A stretch of DNA of 64,000 nucleotides from Clostridiales bacterium. GTDB lineage: Bacteria > Bacillota > Clostridia > Lachnospirales > Lachnospiraceae. Position numbers and translations under genes: made by a program. Where the stretch lies: contig JAGZHZ010000005.1 of NCBI GenBank assembly GCA_018366495.1, forward strand, positions 1 to 64,000, read 5' to 3'. Below, piece by piece: positions 26,709 to 34,728 of this stretch. The notes below the pieces were generated by a model. That model made no database searches. It saw only the letters and a list, made by a program, of their open reading frames with translations, and was not told the DNA's origin. The first letter of the stretch is position 1. The number at the start of each line of letters is the position of its first letter.

Positions 26709-27706
26709 GAGCAGTGGTATTTGCTGTCTGTGACAGAGAAGAGATCTATGCCGAACGTCTAGCACAGCATTTAAAAAAGAAACAGGGAATACCATTTGAG
26801 ATTCTGGTATTTACTCAGATGGAAGCATTCTGGAAATATGAATCAGAAAACCAGATTGATCTTCTGCTGATTCATTCAGATATGGCTGAAAAAACGGAAA
26901 TAGAACGCTTCAGCGGGTGCGCGGTACTTTTATCAGAAGGAGAAATCCGATCAGAATTTCTGGAGTATCCTGCATTATATAAATATCAATCCTGTGACAA
27001 GACGTTTGAGGAGATCATTCAGATTTATTCTGAATATAAAAATAAAAAAGGGGAGGGAGAAAAAAGAGAACACACGCTGAAGAAGAATGTAGAATTGATC
27101 GCTGTCTATTCCCCAGTGAGGCGGTGCGGAAAAACGAACTTTTCTTTGACATTGGGACAGGTTTTGGCTGAAAACAGACCGACACTGTATCTGAATCTGG
27201 AACCAGTATCTGCATTTGCGTGGGAGAAAGAAAATAGTTATCAGGCAGATTTGTCAGATTTAATCTATCTGTTCCGTCAGGAACCTCAAAATTTTTTATA
27301 TCATCTGAGCAGTATCACAAGAAAATTCCGAAAACTGGACTATATTCCTCCAGGGATGGGATGGGAACTGGGCAAAGTGCAGACGCAGGAGTGGATTCAG
27401 CTGATTGAGGAAGTATTTGCATACAGCAGCTATGAGGCGATTGTGCTGGATGTGGATGAAAGCGTGGGAGATTTGCCGGAGCTTTTAAATTTCTGTGAAA
27501 CAATTTATATGCCTGTTCTGCGAGAAAAGACAGCACAGGAAAAGGTGATGCAGTATGAGAAGATGATCATGAAAAGCAAAAAGGAAAGTCTGATGAAAAA
27601 GACAGAAAAAATTTATATCCCATATATAGAACAGGCAGATCCGGAAAGTCTGTTTTTTGGAAAAATGGGACAGTTTGTGAGGGAAATTTTGAAAGATGAG
27701 AGATGA
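26705..27706 (+). CDS. CpaE/TadZ-like pilus assembly ATPase
   Basis: 333 residues. The N-terminal part (about 1-105) resembles a degenerate receiver-like domain. From residue 130 a MinD/ParA-fold domain begins with an atypical P-loop, YSPVRRCGKTNF (about 135-146). It keeps GKT but lacks the GG and signature Lys of the deviant Walker A. CpaE/TadZ proteins place Tad pili at a cell site. TTG 26705 is taken as start because AGGAGGG (26693-26699) lies 5 nt before it; it overlaps the prepilin peptidase stop. A longer upstream reading frame exists but runs inside that gene. The 3' end overlaps cpaF by 11 bp. Confidence 0.83.
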   Translation: MRAVVFAVCDREEIYAERLAQHLKKKQGIPFEILVFTQMEAFWKYESENQIDLLLIHSDMAEKTEIERFSGCAVLLSEGEIRSEFLEYPALYKYQSCDKTFEEIIQIYSEYKNKKGEGEKREHTLKKNVELIAVYSPVRRCGKTNFSLTLGQVLAENRPTLYLNLEPVSAFAWEKENSYQADLSDLIYLFRQEPQNFLYHLSSITRKFRKLDYIPPGMGWELGKVQTQEWIQLIEEVFAYSSYEAIVLDVDESVGDLPELLNFCETIYMPVLREKTAQEKVMQYEKMIMKSKKESLMKKTEKIYIPYIEQADPESLFFGKMGQFVREILKDER

Positions 27707-28937
27707 GACAGAGATCAAGACAGAGTATATGAAACAAAAGCTCCGCAGTGAGATAGAGAGAATGAAAGAGATCAATGACCAGAAAATTTACAGCCAGATT
27801 GATCAAATTATCCTGCAGGAAAGCAAAGAAGAATATATCACGCTGGACCAGCGGCAGGAAATCCGAAAAAATTTATTTAATGCGGTGAGAGGTCTTGATC
27901 TGCTGCAGGAACTGATTGATGATGATGAGATCACAGAGATTATGGTAAACGGTACGGAAGCCATTTTTATTGAGAAGGCAGGTGAGATGAAAAAATGGAA
28001 ATATCATTTTACTTCAAAAAACCATCTGGAGGATCTGATTCAGCAGATTGCCGGAAGATGCAACCGGATTGTGAATGAGGCCAATCCTGTAGCGGATGCC
28101 AGGCTGGAAAATGGAGATCGTGTCAGCATTGTTCTGCCGCCTGCGGCGGTCAATGGACCGATTTTAACAATCAGGCGTTTCCCAAAACAACCGATTTCAA
28201 TGAAAGAACTGATTGCCTGGAACAGCATTACACAGGAAGCGGCAGACTTTTTAAGAAAGCTGGTAGAATCCGGATACAACATTTTTATCAGCGGGGGAAC
28301 AGGATCGGGAAAGACGACATTTTTGAATGCTTTGTCTGATTTTATACCGAAACAGGAAAGAATTATTACGATTGAAGATAATGCGGAACTTCAGATTCAG
28401 GGAGTAGAAAATCTCGTTCGGATGGAAGCCAGAAAAGGCCATTTTTCAAAAGAAAATGATATTACAATCCGAGATTTGATAAAAGCAAGTCTCAGAATGC
28501 GGCCAAACAGAATCATCGTTGGGGAGGTAAGAGGGGAAGAGGCGATTGATATGCTTCAGGCGATGAACACTGGTCATGACGGCTCACTCAGCACAGCACA
28601 TGCAAATAATCCAAGAGATATGATGATGAGGTTGGAAACAATGGTGCTGATGGGAATCAAGCTCCCCATTTCTGCGATCCGCAGACAGATTGCGGGAGGG
28701 ATTGATGTGATGGTACATCTGGGAAGAAGAAGAGATCATTCGAGAAAGGTACTGGAAATTTTAGAAATCACAGGGTATGACTGTGAGAGAGAAGAAATTC
28801 AAACACAGATCTTATATGAATATGAAGAGACGGGGAAGAAAGAAAAGGGCAGTCTTGTCCGAAAAGGGAACTTAAAAAATATAGAAAAATGGAAGCGATA
28901 CAGATGGGAGAGAATGGATGAGGGATCAGAAGAATGA
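27696..28937 (+). CDS. CpaF/TadA-type pilus assembly ATPase
   Basis: A hexameric secretion ATPase that powers Tad pilus assembly at the inner face of the membrane. 413 residues. Walker A SGGTGSGKTT lies near residue 200. The Asp box, RMRPNRIIVGEVRGEEA (Walker B and arginine-finger region), GHDGSLSTAHANNP with the catalytic His, and the CpaF hallmark RRFPKQP are all intact. The N-terminal domain includes EIMVNG. It overlaps the cpaE-like gene by 11 bp and the tadB start by an ATGA overlap, so the genes are translationally coupled. Confidence 0.95.
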   Translation: MRDETEIKTEYMKQKLRSEIERMKEINDQKIYSQIDQIILQESKEEYITLDQRQEIRKNLFNAVRGLDLLQELIDDDEITEIMVNGTEAIFIEKAGEMKKWKYHFTSKNHLEDLIQQIAGRCNRIVNEANPVADARLENGDRVSIVLPPAAVNGPILTIRRFPKQPISMKELIAWNSITQEAADFLRKLVESGYNIFISGGTGSGKTTFLNALSDFIPKQERIITIEDNAELQIQGVENLVRMEARKGHFSKENDITIRDLIKASLRMRPNRIIVGEVRGEEAIDMLQAMNTGHDGSLSTAHANNPRDMMMRLETMVLMGIKLPISAIRRQIAGGIDVMVHLGRRRDHSRKVLEILEITGYDCEREEIQTQILYEYEETGKKEKGSLVRKGNLKNIEKWKRYRWERMDEGSEE

Positions 28938-29671
28938 ATAAAAATTTTTATCCGTACAAAAAAGAAGAATATGTGATAGGAGCCATACAGTTTTTTTTAC
29001 TTGATTTGATTCTCAGTTTTTTATTTTATGACTCTGTAATTCCGGCGATTTTCTTTTTACCTGGATTATGGATTTATCAAAGAGAAAGAAGAAAGAAACA
29101 GACAGAGCGACAGAAAGAGAAGGCGGAGGGTCAATTTTTAGACGGAATGCGCGCAGTCAGCGGCGCATTGGCAGCGGGATATTCGATAGAAAATGCGGTG
29201 GGAGAAGGGGCAAAAGAATTGGAAAAAATGTACGGGGAACAGGAAAAGATGGCACAGGAATTTAACCGCATCAGGACGCAGTTGGAATTAAATCAGACAA
29301 TCGAAAAACTGTTTTATGATCTGGCAGAAAAAAGCGAATTGGAGTCAATCTCTGATTTTGCACAGGTATTTGCGGCTGCAAAACGAACGGGAGGAAATCT
29401 TTCTGAGATTATCCAAAATACGAATGAATGGATTTTGGAGAAAAATGAAACAAAAAGAGAAATCAGAACGTGTATAGCGGCAAAAAAATCAGAGCAGAAA
29501 ATTATGAGTGCTGTACCATGTGCAATGATTGCATATGTTGGTATAACTTCACCTGGATTTTTGGACAGTCTCTACCACAATATATTTGGAATTATTGTGA
29601 TGAGCATCTGTCTGCTGATTTATATGACTGCATTTGTGATCGGGAAAAAAATAGCAGATATCGAGGTATAA
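28934..29671 (+). CDS. TadB-like pilus platform protein (T2SF domain)
   Basis: 245 residues. Two N-terminal hydrophobic segments (about 15-45) are followed by a cytoplasmic helical T2SF domain (about 65-190, with GMRAVSGALAAGYSIENAV and FAAAKRTGGNLSEII) and C-terminal membrane segments (about 195-240). TadB pairs with TadC to form the polytopic platform that transfers pilins under CpaF action. It starts in the cpaF stop codon (ATGA) and is followed 4 bp later by the TadC-like gene. Confidence 0.9.
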   Translation: MNKNFYPYKKEEYVIGAIQFFLLDLILSFLFYDSVIPAIFFLPGLWIYQRERRKKQTERQKEKAEGQFLDGMRAVSGALAAGYSIENAVGEGAKELEKMYGEQEKMAQEFNRIRTQLELNQTIEKLFYDLAEKSELESISDFAQVFAAAKRTGGNLSEIIQNTNEWILEKNETKREIRTCIAAKKSEQKIMSAVPCAMIAYVGITSPGFLDSLYHNIFGIIVMSICLLIYMTAFVIGKKIADIEV

Positions 29672-29675
29672 AGAG

Positions 29676-31091
29676 ATGCAGATCAGTGTGGTGATATTAG
29701 GGGTTTATGGGATCTTATTTTTTATGTCCCGAAAGATTAAGCTGGAGCAGCACTACAGAAAATGGGAGATTCCTTTTTATAAACTAACCGTGTTTTTGAA
29801 GAAAAAAAGCAGGAGAAAAACAAAAGGGAATAACAGAAAACAACAATTACAATCTCTTTGGACAACCCATCGGATTACATGGGAAGAGTACGAGACAAGA
29901 AAGATAGCAGTAACTTTGATGATTGTATTTGGAACGCTGTGTATCAGTGTGCTGGTATCGGTATTTGAGAAAAAAGAAGGGGAAATTATTTCTTTTTTAA
30001 AACGTCCCTTATATGGAGAAGCAGGAAGAACAGAGGAGCTGGATGTGTGGGTAGAAGAAAGGCAAAGATATAAAATTCCCGTTTCGATTCAGGCAAGAAA
30101 ATATTCTGAGCAGGAAGCCAGGGAGAAAGTAGAAGCTGCATTGCTGGAACTGAATGAGGTGATAAAAGGCGGCAACACAACCTTGGATGAAGTGCATAGC
30201 GATCTCGTTTTGCCTGCAAATATGCAGGAAGGAGCAGTCCAGGTTGAGTGGACAGTGATTCCATACGGAATCGTCTCACAGACAGGAGAAATCTTAAAAG
30301 AGACGAAAGAAGAGGGAGAAGTCATCAAATTAGAGGCAAAGGTACGATGTCAGGAGGAGGAGGCAAGCTACAGCACATTTGCAAGAGTTTTTCCGATGGA
30401 CAGGACAGAAGAGGAGGCGATGATTTTTAAAATTAAAAAAGCGGTAAAAGAACAGGATGAAAAGGAGCGTGATAAAGAAAATATAACATTGCCTGAAAAA
30501 CTGGACGGAAAAGAAATAAGATGGGAAAAAAGTCGTATTTCAGCGGCGGTAATTGTCCTGATATCAGGAGTACTATCTGCATTTTATTTCTGGAGTCGAA
30601 GAGATCAGAAACTGGAAAAAACAGCGAAAAAGAGACAGGAACAATTAAAGACAGATTATGCAGTATTAGTATTTAAGATGAGGATGCTTTTGGGAACCGG
30701 CATGACCATACGCGCAGCATTTACAAGGATTGCAGCAGAATATGAAGAGCGCCCCAAAAAAGAAATCTGTTATGTGTATGAAGAAATGGTACATGCATGC
30801 AGAGAGATGGAAAGCGGGGTGGCGGAAGAGACGGCATATGAACAGTTTGGACAGCGCTGCGGACAGCCCAGATATTTGAAACTGGGGCGTCTTTTCGCAC
30901 AGCATTTGAAAAAAGGGACGGAAGGACTGGAAGAAATCTTAGGACAGGAAATGCAGCAGGCACAGGAAGAGAGGATTGAACTGGCGAAGAAAAAGGGCGA
31001 GGAGACAGGAGTAAAACTGCTGATTCCGATGGGAATGATGTTGATTGTAGTGATGGCAGTTTTAGTGATTCCGGCATTCTTAAGCCTTTGA
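29676..31091 (+). CDS. TadC-like platform protein with large extracytoplasmic insert
   Basis: 471 residues against about 290-320 for usual TadC. TM1 is at about 4-17, a basic cytoplasmic loop at 18-76, TM2 at 77-97, a soluble segment of about 190 residues at 98-286, TM3 at 287-307, the cytoplasmic T2SF domain at about 327-440 (KMRMLLGTGMTIRAAFTRIA), and a C-terminal TM at 448-470. The positive-inside rule puts the 98-286 segment outside. Part of it (about 145-240) has a helix then beta-strands in the pattern SDLVLPANM..VQVEWTV..TGEI..VIKLEAKV..ARVFP, which resembles atypical bacterial Ig-like domains. The neighbour genes fix its role as a pilus platform protein. The inserted domain's role is unknown. 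Confidence 0.85.
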   Translation: MQISVVILGVYGILFFMSRKIKLEQHYRKWEIPFYKLTVFLKKKSRRKTKGNNRKQQLQSLWTTHRITWEEYETRKIAVTLMIVFGTLCISVLVSVFEKKEGEIISFLKRPLYGEAGRTEELDVWVEERQRYKIPVSIQARKYSEQEAREKVEAALLELNEVIKGGNTTLDEVHSDLVLPANMQEGAVQVEWTVIPYGIVSQTGEILKETKEEGEVIKLEAKVRCQEEEASYSTFARVFPMDRTEEEAMIFKIKKAVKEQDEKERDKENITLPEKLDGKEIRWEKSRISAAVIVLISGVLSAFYFWSRRDQKLEKTAKKRQEQLKTDYAVLVFKMRMLLGTGMTIRAAFTRIAAEYEERPKKEICYVYEEMVHACREMESGVAEETAYEQFGQRCGQPRYLKLGRLFAQHLKKGTEGLEEILGQEMQQAQEERIELAKKKGEETGVKLLIPMGMMLIVVMAVLVIPAFLSL

Positions 31092-31166
31092 TATTTTGGA
31101 TGTCTAAAGACAGGAGAATACGGGTGAATTTGATGAAATTATGTTTGAAGATAAGGGGGTAATAAA

Positions 31167-31334
31167 ATGAAAAACTGGAAGCGATTCTGTATGGAAGAAG
31201 ATGGGATTGGTGTCGTAGAGGTGATTCTTATTCTTGTCGTGTTGATCGGTTTGGTACTGATTTTTAAGAGTCAGCTGACAAGTCTGATAGGAACAATTTT
31301 TGAAAAGATTACAAGCCAAAGCGGCAGCATTTAG
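31167..31334 (+). CDS. flp: Flp-type type IVb major pilin precursor
   Basis: A 55-residue protein. The leader is 13 residues (MKNWKRFCMEEDG), followed after Gly13 by IGVVEVILILVVLIGLVLIF. That gives the prepilin peptidase site with Glu at +5 (E18) and a continuous hydrophobic assembly helix, then a short tail (KSQLTSLIGTIFEKITSQSGSI). This fits Flp pilins, which are far shorter than type IVa pilins. The start ATG has AAGGGGG (31153-31159) 7 nt upstream, one of the strongest ribosome sites in the operon, as expected for the major subunit. It is located between tadC and the TadG-like gene. Confidence 0.92.
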   Translation: MKNWKRFCMEEDGIGVVEVILILVVLIGLVLIFKSQLTSLIGTIFEKITSQSGSI

Positions 31335-31400
31335 AATGACAGGCGGGAATTTTAAGTTATCTGATTACCGGATAGTTCACAGAAAGAAGAGAGTTATAAC

Positions 31401-32930
31401 ATGATGAAAAAAAGATGGTATCGAGGAAGCATCACAGTATTTTTAAGCCTGATAGCAGCGCTGTTTTTGGCGCTAATCTGTACAGTTCTGGAGAGCATTC
31501 GGATGGAAGGAACAAAAGTGCGTGGGGCAGCATGTATGGATTTAGCGTTGTTTTCCATATTTGGAGAGTACGAGAGAGATCTGCTTTCGGAGTATCATGT
31601 ATTATTTTTCGACGGCAGTTATGGCACGGGAAATCTCTCGAAAGAGAAGATGGAGGCAAGGCTGAAATTTTTTCTGAGCCAGAATGCAGATGTGAGAGAC
31701 AAAGGATCAAAGATTGACTGGTTTCGTATACAAAATATACAGACTGATGTAAAAGAATATTTTCTGGCTACTGATGAAGGGGGAAAAGCTTTTTTAAATC
31801 AGGCGTTGTTGTTTATGGAAGGTTTGGAAAAAACAGAACAGAGAGATCATGTCATAGAAGAGGCAAAACAGATCCAGAAAAAAATGCAGATTTTAAATCA
31901 GAAAGAAGAGCAGCTTAGAAATTTGTGGGAAGGGATTTCTGCAAAAGAAATATTAGCATTTGATCCTGTATTATGGCTGGATACTTACCAGGAAAAAAAC
32001 GTATTAGATCAAGTGATACCATCTTCTTTTTCTATCTCTGAACAGGAGATATCAGAACTTGAAAAAGTATCAGAACGTTCAAAAAATAAAGGGAAAATGG
32101 AGATTTCAGACAGGAAGAATAAAGGGAAAGAAATATTCAAAAATTATTTATTTCTGACATTTGGAAATGCACTAGATCAAAAAGAAAGAAAAGGGCTTTT
32201 ATATGAAATAGAATACATTTTAGGGGGATATAAAAGCGATAGACAGAACCTGAAATCAGTATGCGGGGAGCTTTTAAATATAAGATGGGCAGACAACTTT
32301 TCCTGGATCATTCAAGATCAGGGAAAAAGAAAAGAAGCGGAGAAGATAATACGGGACAGAAGGAAGAAAAGTGAGACAGAAAAAAAGAAAGAAGAAAAGA
32401 AAGAAGAGAAGGCAGAAATAGAAAAAGAAATTCAAAAGGATGATGCAGGAAAAGAAAAAAAACTAGAAAAAGTAGATGAGATTACTACAGAAATGATTCT
32501 TTTATTATGGGCATATCAGGAAAGTTTAAACGATGTCAAAAAATTGCTGTCCGGAGGGTCGGTTCCATTTCAAAAAAGAAGTCAGGACTGGGAGGTGCAA
32601 AGTATTGAGCTATGGAAGCCAGATAACAGTATAAAGACACAGAAAACAGAAGAAGGATGGGACTATGAAGACTATCTGTGGCTGCTGCTTGAGATGAAGC
32701 AAATTCTGAATTTACCTATGAAAGCGCTTGACTTAATCGAATGGGAGATGAAAAGCCGCGAAGGAACGGAATACTTTCGTGCAGACTGCTGTGTAGGAGG
32801 AATGGCGGCAGAAGCATTTTGGCAGACGGAACCTGTATTTTTCAGAATCGCATCTGCATTTTCAGGCGTTCAGTCTCAGATCGTACAGTATTCGACGGAA
32901 GGCAGATTTTTCTATGGAATGGGGGAGTGA
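31401..32930 (+). CDS. DUF5702-type (TadG-like) pilus-associated membrane protein
   Basis: 509 residues. The start is RWYRGSITVFLSLIAALFLALICTVLESIRMEG, a single N-terminal membrane anchor with a pseudopilin look (G-S-I-T-V-F-L-S). A long extracytoplasmic region with extensive charged helical segments follows (Lys/Glu-rich at about 310-360). This matches the DUF5702 family known from clostridial Tad clusters, a probable counterpart of TadG, a minor pilin or adhesin-like part. It sits 66 bp after flp. Start ATG 31401 or 31404 cannot be separated. A third, weak version of the local 54-bp repeat may lie at 31349-31380. Confidence 0.75.
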   Translation: MMKKRWYRGSITVFLSLIAALFLALICTVLESIRMEGTKVRGAACMDLALFSIFGEYERDLLSEYHVLFFDGSYGTGNLSKEKMEARLKFFLSQNADVRDKGSKIDWFRIQNIQTDVKEYFLATDEGGKAFLNQALLFMEGLEKTEQRDHVIEEAKQIQKKMQILNQKEEQLRNLWEGISAKEILAFDPVLWLDTYQEKNVLDQVIPSSFSISEQEISELEKVSERSKNKGKMEISDRKNKGKEIFKNYLFLTFGNALDQKERKGLLYEIEYILGGYKSDRQNLKSVCGELLNIRWADNFSWIIQDQGKRKEAEKIIRDRRKKSETEKKKEEKKEEKAEIEKEIQKDDAGKEKKLEKVDEITTEMILLLWAYQESLNDVKKLLSGGSVPFQKRSQDWEVQSIELWKPDNSIKTQKTEEGWDYEDYLWLLLEMKQILNLPMKALDLIEWEMKSREGTEYFRADCCVGGMAAEAFWQTEPVFFRIASAFSGVQSQIVQYSTEGRFFYGMGE

Positions 32931-32935
32931 TAGGG

Positions 32936-33673
32936 ATGTTCTTTCGCCGCAAAAATTTAAAAAGAAAGGAAAAAGGCTCTCTCCCGAACCGAATAAAAAA
33001 AGGCGGCGAGAGAATATCCTTATCATTCTTCATAAAAAAAAGAAAAGCAAGTATGACAGTAGAAACAGCATGTGTCCTCCCTGTTTTTGTATTGTGTATG
33101 GCAGGTTTTTTGCAGATAGGGACAGGTCTTTTAAATGCAGTTTCTGCACAGACAGAACTTGTATATAAGCTGAAACAAAAAGTGACAGAGGTTTCAGTTG
33201 AATGGTGGAAGGAAGAAAGACAGTCTGGGCAGGAAATGATTCAGGAAGAAAAACAGACTTCTTTTGGGGCAGCAGGGCCTATGCCGCAAATGGACTGGAT
33301 TCAGTGCTTTTCAGCACAGACATGGATCGGAAGAGATCCGGGTATGACAATCGGATGGAACGGAGAGATCGAGGAAAAACAAATGGTTTATATCGCCTTA
33401 AATGGGGAGGTTTATCATAGAGATCCGGGATGCAGTCATATTCATCTGTCGATCCATTCTGTAGAAAAAACACAGCTGGGAGCAATGAGAAATGAAAATG
33501 GAGAAAAGTATCATCCATGTGAAGAGTGTGGAGGCGGAACAGGGAATGTCTACATCACAGATACGGGAAACAGGTATCACTCTTCACTGGAATGCAGCGG
33601 ATTAAAGAGAAGTATTGTGAAGGTTCCGGTCACACAAGTAAAAGATCGAAGACCATGTTCCAGATGTTTTTAA
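32936..33673 (+). CDS. TadE-like pseudopilin with duplicated His/Cys C-terminal motif
   Basis: 245 residues. The basic N-terminus is followed by KASMTVETACVLPVFVLCMAGFLQ, the TadE-type hydrophobic segment with Glu in the pilin position. The C-terminal 90 residues hold two copies of a motif Y-H-x4-C...P-C-x2-C: H161, C166, C195, C198 and H215, C220, C241, C244. This suggests two metal-binding or disulfide-rich knuckles outside the membrane. The gene starts 5 bp after the TadG-like stop, with GGGGGAG in that stop region. A longer upstream reading frame (from 32741) only overlaps the previous gene and is rejected. It ends inside the 54-bp dispersed repeat. Confidence 0.82.
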   Translation: MFFRRKNLKRKEKGSLPNRIKKGGERISLSFFIKKRKASMTVETACVLPVFVLCMAGFLQIGTGLLNAVSAQTELVYKLKQKVTEVSVEWWKEERQSGQEMIQEEKQTSFGAAGPMPQMDWIQCFSAQTWIGRDPGMTIGWNGEIEEKQMVYIALNGEVYHRDPGCSHIHLSIHSVEKTQLGAMRNENGEKYHPCEECGGGTGNVYITDTGNRYHSSLECSGLKRSIVKVPVTQVKDRRPCSRCF

Positions 33674-33720
33674 AGTTACTTCGCGAACATTCTATTCGCT
33701 TTAGCTTATGGGTAGTTCAC
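33667..33720 (+). repeat. 54-bp dispersed intergenic element, copy A
   Basis: Matches 49 of 54 positions, without gaps, with 57752-57805. The inner part can fold into a small stem (tctat with atggg, using G.U pairs; copy B has cccat with atggg). It overlaps the last codons of the TadE-like gene and lies in a 190-bp gap of the pilus operon. Confidence 0.9.
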
Positions 33721-33861
33721 CAATATTAAGATGATAACAATTCCAGACATTTCTAAAAAATTTCACTAAATAATAGAGAGTTTGTGAAGCACATTACTAT
33801 AAAATACTTTACAGAAAGATACAATTTTTATGGAACAATAGGGAGGATGCAAGAGAGGAAA

Positions 33862-34278
33862 ATGGAGAGATGGATTTTGACAGGAATTTTGGCAGCTGCA
33901 TCCTGGACAGATTTAAAATGGAGGGCTGTACCGTCCTGGCTGGTTATAACAGCCGGGGCTGGAGGAGTTTTGTACACAATGATTGAAAGACGGGGGATAT
34001 GGTACTGGATTTTCTGGAGTGTCAGCAGTGCGGCAATTTTGATCGTATGCAGAGCGACACGGCAGGCGCTCGGCTATGGGGATGGACTGATGTGGAGTGT
34101 TATGGCGCTGTATCTTGGAATATGGAAGAACATCAGAGTGTGGATGATGGCAGTTGTCTTCACTTTTTTCTTCTCAGCGGCAGTGCTAATATCAGGAAAA
34201 AGGAACAGAAAAACAGAATTTCCATTTCTGCCTTTTTTGACAGCGGCATATCTTTTGGAATTATTCAAAGGGGGATAA
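33862..34278 (+). CDS. Prepilin peptidase, type A24 (second copy)
   Basis: About 138 residues, with five hydrophobic segments. The catalytic-aspartate motifs are AASWTDLKWRAVP and GYGDGLMW. The start is uncertain: ATG 33862 follows GAGAGGA closely, ATG 33847 follows GGGAGG with no spacer, and the frame is open further upstream. It is a second A24 peptidase in the same operon, 7 kb from the first and only distantly similar to it. It could process a different substrate, for example the TadE-like proteins rather than Flp. It is followed 3 bp later by a TadE-like gene. Confidence 0.82.
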   Translation: MERWILTGILAAASWTDLKWRAVPSWLVITAGAGGVLYTMIERRGIWYWIFWSVSSAAILIVCRATRQALGYGDGLMWSVMALYLGIWKNIRVWMMAVVFTFFFSAAVLISGKRNRKTEFPFLPFLTAAYLLELFKGG

Positions 34279-34281
34279 AAA

Positions 34282-34728
34282 ATGAAAAAGCGTGAGAGGG
34301 AGAAAAAGAGATGGAAAGCAGTTTACACGATAGAGACAGCACTTTTAATGGGAGTTTTGCTGCCGATTCTGGCTGGCATTTTATGGCTGTGCATATTGTT
34401 ATATGAAAAAGGGGTGCTGCAGGGAGCTGTCTCTCAGAGTGTATTGCTGGAAAATATGAAAGAAGAAAAGGCAGAGACAGGGACAAAGGCACCAGAAAAA
34501 AACAGCCTCGGAAGGGCGAAATTATATTTTGAACTTACACGGACAGATCGAAAACTGGTTGCAGAGGGGGAGGGGAGTGCGGCAGTACCTGGGATAGCAT
34601 CTGTTTTTTTTAGCAATGGAACATTTGTCTGGAAGGTATACGAGGAAAATTCCTGGGCAGATACAGCAAAACGACTTAGAGAAATTTTTCAAAAAAGGGC
34701 GGCCAGTGAAAGCGGTGAGAGCGGATGA
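34282..34728 (+). CDS. TadE-like minor pilin
   Basis: 148 residues. A Lys/Arg-rich start is followed by AVYTIETALLMGVLLPILAGILWL (about residues 13-36), a TadE pseudopilin helix with Glu near the start of the hydrophobic stretch. An extracytoplasmic tail of about 100 residues carries a charged linker and a small beta-rich part. GGGGG upstream and 3-bp spacing show cotranscription with the prepilin peptidase; the stop overlaps the FHA gene (ATGA). Confidence 0.8.
   Translation: MKKREREKKRWKAVYTIETALLMGVLLPILAGILWLCILLYEKGVLQGAVSQSVLLENMKEEKAETGTKAPEKNSLGRAKLYFELTRTDRKLVAEGEGSAAVPGIASVFFSNGTFVWKVYEENSWADTAKRLREIFQKRAASESGESG

Noticed and set aside
31349..31380. Third copy of the 54-bp element
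   Set aside because: Only the ends (tttaagtta and tagttcac) resemble the repeat and the middle does not align; kept as a weak hint only.
32741..32935. N-terminal extension of the TadE-like protein
   Set aside because: It overlaps the end of the TadG-like gene; ATG 32936 gives a normal pseudopilin N-terminus.
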